This document shows, in pieces, positions 59,785-64,000 of a DNA stretch of 64,000 bases. The notes beneath the pieces were generated by a model, which made no database searches, was not told the origin of the DNA, and worked only from the letters and a program-made list of their open reading frames with translations. Each line of letters starts with the position of its first letter. Position 1 is the first letter of the stretch. A program made the translations under genes and the position numbers. This stretch comes from Chiua virens. Its lineage: Eukaryota > Basidiomycota > Agaricomycetes > Boletales > Boletaceae. Where the stretch lies: NCBI GenBank assembly GCA_019787685.1, contig JAHNUO010000002.1, positions 992,001-1,056,000 on the forward strand, read 5' to 3'.

Positions 59785-61149
59785 TTAATTTCCCTGAGGT
59801 ACATCATCGCCTGACCGAAGCATATTCAACCACACCCAATTGATCCCTTGAAGCTCTGCATCATACCACCAATTCAATGCAATAACAATATCCCCAGATT
59901 GTCTGACAAAGTGCCACCAGCCAACAGGGAGGTACAAAGTGTCTCCCGCATCCAACGTAATGTGTATCGGGTGAGCTTCGGGAGGTAACGCGTCTGGAAA
60001 GTCGGGGTTTGCGATCGAGGACCATCGCACGGGTGATGTTTCGAGAGATGGCACAAGAGAGAGCTCTTGACTCGCATCGTCACGGATATACACAGCATGG
60101 GGGTATAATTTCTCTATTTCAATGAGTAATGCAATGGAGACGACGGTATGTGACAAACCTTCCAAACACCATCCTTCGCTCGGTGGTAGCAATGTGAAAT
60201 GTTTGGTGCCACGAACAACCGTGTATATATTTTCATACGGGTCTACACAATTTCGATCAGGGCAAAACATTGGGAGATTGCCAGGCTACGTACCACTGTG
60301 TATACTCGTAACGCTGTCGCTGCCCCCGATCCACAGATTTACGGCGTCTGGGGTCCGATCTAATCCATTCGTCAGGAACGCCCAGGGCATCGTTCGAGGA
60401 CGAACCGAGTGCTTCACGAACAAAATCGACTTCGGATGGGACGTCTGTTCGTAAGGCCTCGAACTCTGAGGCATCCTCTCCTTTGGAGAAAAAATCTTCC
60501 GAGTACAAGTTTCCGTTCTGTGACTGTAGATAATGGACATGTTTCTCATCTGGACCGTCGCATGTCTGGCCGAGTCGACTAGAATAAGAGGAATGAGTCA
60601 CCTGAATGCAATTTATCGAGAAGGTCGGGGAAAGCCATGGAGTCTATCAACGGCTCGGCAAAGTACAATTTTCCGTCTTGTGAGCGGGTGACTGCGTCTG
60701 CTCGACTTGCCGTATTTCAATCACGCTTGTGAATAGCTAACGGTCGTGAATAGTTGGAACGTACCCATTGGGAGTCACCGCAACTGAAATACACCGATTT
60801 CCCATCTTTTGGACTAAGATAGTCGTCCGTCCACTTTGTCAAAGCCGGAAATTCTACCCCTGAGTCGAAGAAAGGCGTTAGCACCGTTGGTGCCTTTGAC
60901 GCGAATTACACCATATTAAATACCCTTTATGACCACTGGTCTCGATAAATGGACGAGCTTAGCGAATTGCAGGGGTGATGGTGGGTGATCGAGCACGCAG
61001 TAGGATGAGCCATTCATATCTGACCTTTGCAAGTGGATTTAACCCGGCCACATGGAGACAGTGACAGTACCAAAATACTCTGTGGATATCCATTTCAGAA
61101 GACCTTTACTGATAGGAGGGCGCTGTTCAGTGTCATAGTCGTCAGACAT
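59785..61149 (-). CDS. JMJD7-like JmjC dioxygenase
   Basis: 2-oxoglutarate/Fe(II) oxygenase; human JMJD7 hydroxylates lysine in DRG GTPases and has been reported to cleave histone tails. Start MSDDYDTEQRPPISKGLLKW at 61149. Exons give [124 protein letters not shown] and DIVIALNWWYDAE. The iron ligands H-x-D (HSD, across an intron at about 60244-60286) and the distal H (in WWHFV) are present, as is K in GTKHF for 2-oxoglutarate. This predicts an active enzyme. Many short introns. Divergent from the ELG1-like gene with 55 bases between start codons. Confidence 0.88.
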
Positions 61150-61204
61150 CGCGTTGGACAACAGGAGTCGTCGGGTCACACACAAGTGACGAGACGCGTG
61201 TGAC
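61150..61204. promoter_or_regulatory. Very short divergent gap JMJD7-like / ELG1-like
   Basis: Only 55 bases separate the two ATGs, including ACACACAAGTGACGAGACGC. Either transcripts overlap at the 5' ends or one start codon is further inside its gene. No TATA is visible. Confidence 0.5.
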
Positions 61205-64000
61205 ATGTCACGCGACGCGCTCCTGATGCCCGCTTGGATTGGACGCGTGGACACTTCCATTCCCGTAACTTCATATCCCGAGCCGCAAGTGTTGACCTTC
61301 AAGCTTCGTCCACTACCAACATGCCAGAAAGGACGGAGAACAAGGTCGACAGGCGGTCAAGCTAAGCTCCAACGAGTACCACTTCAGTTCGCCTTTCTAT
61401 CGTATCAACTCACTAAGCCACCACTCAATCCAGACAACGACCCAAACGACCCTAATGTCCCTCTTTCAGAGGACGACCTCTGGGACTGGCTCTTCTGTAA
61501 ACGCACAAGATTTGCCAGTCGAGCGTACGGGCCCGGCGGTCCCTCTTCACACGGAGGATCCACCTCCTACACCACCTTCTACGTCTCTTAAGCCAAGTGC
61601 GTGAGTCTATCTGAATCTACCTCGGCTTTCAACGGTGATGTTATGCATAGCCCATCTATATCCTATTTTCACCAAGGTCGCTTCCGTGCGAGAGAGAGTA
61701 CGAAACCCCGTTATCAACGTGGATGAAACCGAGGTTATAGATATCACTGATATTTGCTCGGATATAGAGTCGCCGACCGACCCACCTTTATCGTCTGCGC
61801 AGCAGCTATCTCGTTCGGAATTTAGCCAGGCAACCACACGTTCACCTCCACCATCTCCCATCGTTCTCGACGATGAATGCTGCGAGGATGACACGAGCCT
61901 GCCACATGCCGGCACACACGACGACACGCATCCACACCAAGCAAGCAAGAAACGGGAGTCTAATAAGCGGTCTCTTGGAACAGATACCGCACCTTTCCCG
62001 AGTTCATTTTCGCAACATGTCCGGGGATTACAGCATTCTTATACTTGTGGTCCAGCACTTCTCAAGCGTAGTGTGTTCCCAAGTCTTCGTCCGTCAAATG
62101 ATGGTCCACTGGGTTTCCTCACAAAATGCCGGCAACTGGATGATACACACTCGACATCTCTAGATTATACCCACTCGAATATGGCACCAAAGCAACGTGA
62201 AGAGCATCTTGAATCTCTTAGCCGGGATTACGCCGAAGCCCATCCTGCTTTCGCACGAATATCTATTCACGGGGACAGTACGCAGGCCGAAATGTGGACC
62301 CGTCGTTTTCGTCCCAGGGGTGCGAACGAAGTATTGGGGAACGAGCGGCAAGCTCTCTATCTACGAGATTGGCTTCGTGCACTCGAGCTACATTTGCAAG
62401 ATCGCCCACCAGAAGAGCCGTCGTCGAAGACCAGAGAAAATAAAGAAAAATGTAATGGAAAACGGGTCGAACCACGAGGCGTGAAGCGACCGCGCGTTAT
62501 TCGGGCTGTGACCAAGCAACGGGGCAACAAGAGACGAAGAATAGATTCAGATGATGAACTGGATGACTTTGTGGTGTTTAGCGATGAGGACGAAGAGGAA
62601 GCGGGCGACCCTCCCGAGGATTCAGAGGACGAACTCGCGTTCTGTCAACATACCCTTACTCGCCTTCACAGAAGCGATGCGACTGACACCCACGAAGAAT
62701 ACCCTGCTGTATCGGACACACCTACTGGCGAAAGCGCGCCTTCCCAGGTGGAGTATCCTGCCCAAAATAACTTTGCTGACAAGCTCACCAACACGCTGCT
62801 CATCACTGGACCCCCCGGCTGTGGGAAGACTGCGGCGGTTTATGCATGTGCAGAGGAATTGGGATGGGAGGTTTTTGAGGTGTATCCTGGTATTGGGAAA
62901 CGCAACGGTGCAAACTTGGATCATCTTGTCGGAGATGTAGGGAAGAATCATATCGTGCAAACAGGTAACATACACGGGCGGACGAAAAATGCTAACTTGG
63001 AGGGAAAGGAACGGACGGGACTCCGTGGTTATCTGGCGAGGAGTAAGACGGGAGGGGCTGAAGGACAGCCTATCAGCGCCGAGGACCCGACGGATGAGCA
63101 TGTACCGCTACCACTGGACCAACAGGAGGGGTCATCGGAAGTGGGTATCTCCAGGAAGTACCATGCTGAATCTGATGGACCGAGACCGATCATTCGGCAG
63201 TCTCTTGTGCTGCTAGAAGAAGTGGACATTCTATTCAAGGAGGATGGGGGATTTTGGCCGGCTGTGGTCGATTTCATACGGAGTTGTCAAAGGCCAGTTG
63301 TGATGACATGCAATGGTAAGCCCTCGTTGTGACAAGGAGGTTCAGGGAGCGGGATTGACGAGGATTGAATAGATCTTGGTCTGGTGCCAGTCGGTGATCT
63401 GCCGCTTCAGAATGTCCTCGTTTTTGAGCCCTGTGCACCGACCGTGGCAGCCACCTTTCTCCAATGCCTGTCGGTGACGGAGGGCTGGCTTGTTCCTCGC
63501 GAAGACCTGATGGCTCTATATGAAAGCACGCAGGGCGTACATGGAATAGAGGTACCGGAAGAAGGGGATTACCGGATAGCCGAGACGGTGCCGTTGCCAG
63601 ATCTGCGACGGTCCATCACGCAATTACAAATATTGTGCGCGGGCGCGAGGCATGGATCAACATCAGAGATGCACCAAGGAGACGAGGCTAGAGGACACGT
63701 TCGGCGATCAGCTCGGACAATTTCCGCTGCATGCAGGGTTGCGCCGATGGGATGGGGAGCGGAAAGGGAGTGGTGGCGGAAAATGATGGATCACAGTGAG
63801 CTGATGTCGCATGTCGACGCCCAACTGCGTCGGTCAGCAAGCAGTAGACAGGAGGTAAGTGTGGAGACGAGAGATGATGCGGGGGAGTACTGACTGAAGT
63901 GGTAGGGGGTGAGACGGGAGAGAGAGGACGAAGAGACGGGATATAAGATGCTGAGTGGATTGAAAGAGGGGCTGGGTGATGAGCTCATTGCAGAAGAAGC
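61205..64000 (+). CDS. ELG1: ELG1/ATAD5-type AAA+ PCNA unloader, 3' end outside window
   Basis: Large subunit of the RFC-like complex that removes PCNA from chromatin. The N-terminal exon starts MSRDALLMPAWIGRVDTSIP at 61205. An intron (about 61424-61468, ending CTTTCAG) shifts to the frame TGPAVPLHTEDPPPTPPSTS. A long exon then carries a basic/acidic disordered region. EMWTRRFRPRGANEVLGNER is the clamp-loader-like entry. LLITGPPGCGKTAAVYACAE is Walker A. SLVLLEEVDILFKEDGGFWP is Walker B (E-E-V-D). A further exon has DLGLVPVGDLPLQNVLVFEP and TFLQCLSVTEGW. Long charged insertions between the entry and Walker A are typical of Elg1 and separate it from RFC1. The frame is open at the right edge, after an intron at about 63855-63905. 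Confidence 0.87.

Overview
This window is nuclear DNA of a filamentous fungus, almost certainly a basidiomycete (Agaricomycetes). The evidence is dense genes on both strands, many introns of about 45-65 bases with GT...CTAAC/CTRAY...AG signals, lysine made through homoisocitrate, and protein families typical of Agaricomycetes (CcmS-related domain protein, STB6-like protein, fungal CGI-58-like hydrolase, RFX factor). A Cantharellales/Rhizoctonia-like source is my impression only. I see no bacterial features, CRISPR, rRNA or tRNA.

Left part (1-21.5 kb): a large coiled-coil cytoskeletal-type gene cut by the left edge; a small membrane coiled-coil protein; a CcmS-related domain protein; LYS12 (homoisocitrate dehydrogenase), divergent from a CDT2-type WD40 ubiquitin-ligase receptor; an NmrA-like reductase; ARL1 GTPase, divergent from a WKF-domain protein; HEM1 (5-aminolevulinate synthase), divergent from a CGI-58-type alpha/beta hydrolase; and an IME4/METTL3 m6A RNA methyltransferase.

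Middle (21.5-40.5 kb): SPB4 DEAD-box ribosome-assembly helicase; a LEC1-like PX/DUF3818 lipid protein; a small unknown gene; CCDC47-like ER protein; an unknown coiled-coil gene; an STB6-like gene; a LON/RING protein; ZWF1 (glucose-6-phosphate dehydrogenase), divergent from THOC5; and a UBC8-type E2 with a GC-AG intron.

Right part (40.5-64 kb) is the more accessory stretch: three tandem small membrane-protein genes (two MARVEL-like), a frameshifted NUP49 relic, an MFS sugar transporter, an unknown serine-rich gene and about 2 kb without a recognisable gene. Housekeeping genes then resume: RFX transcription factor, BFR1, NHP2, a JMJD7-like JmjC hydroxylase and, sharing a 55-base gap with it, an ELG1/ATAD5 PCNA unloader running off the right edge.

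The genes do not form a metabolic cluster; this looks like an ordinary euchromatic arm. RNA and nuclear maintenance functions are common (IME4, SPB4, THOC5, NHP2, BFR1, CDT2, ELG1). I found no convincing undescribed multi-gene system. The best leads are the decayed NUP49 copy, the membrane-protein trio, the GC-AG intron, and the unrecognised genes at 28.0, 30.1 and 50-52 kb. Coordinates for multi-exon genes run from start codon to stop codon and include introns; splice sites were read by eye.
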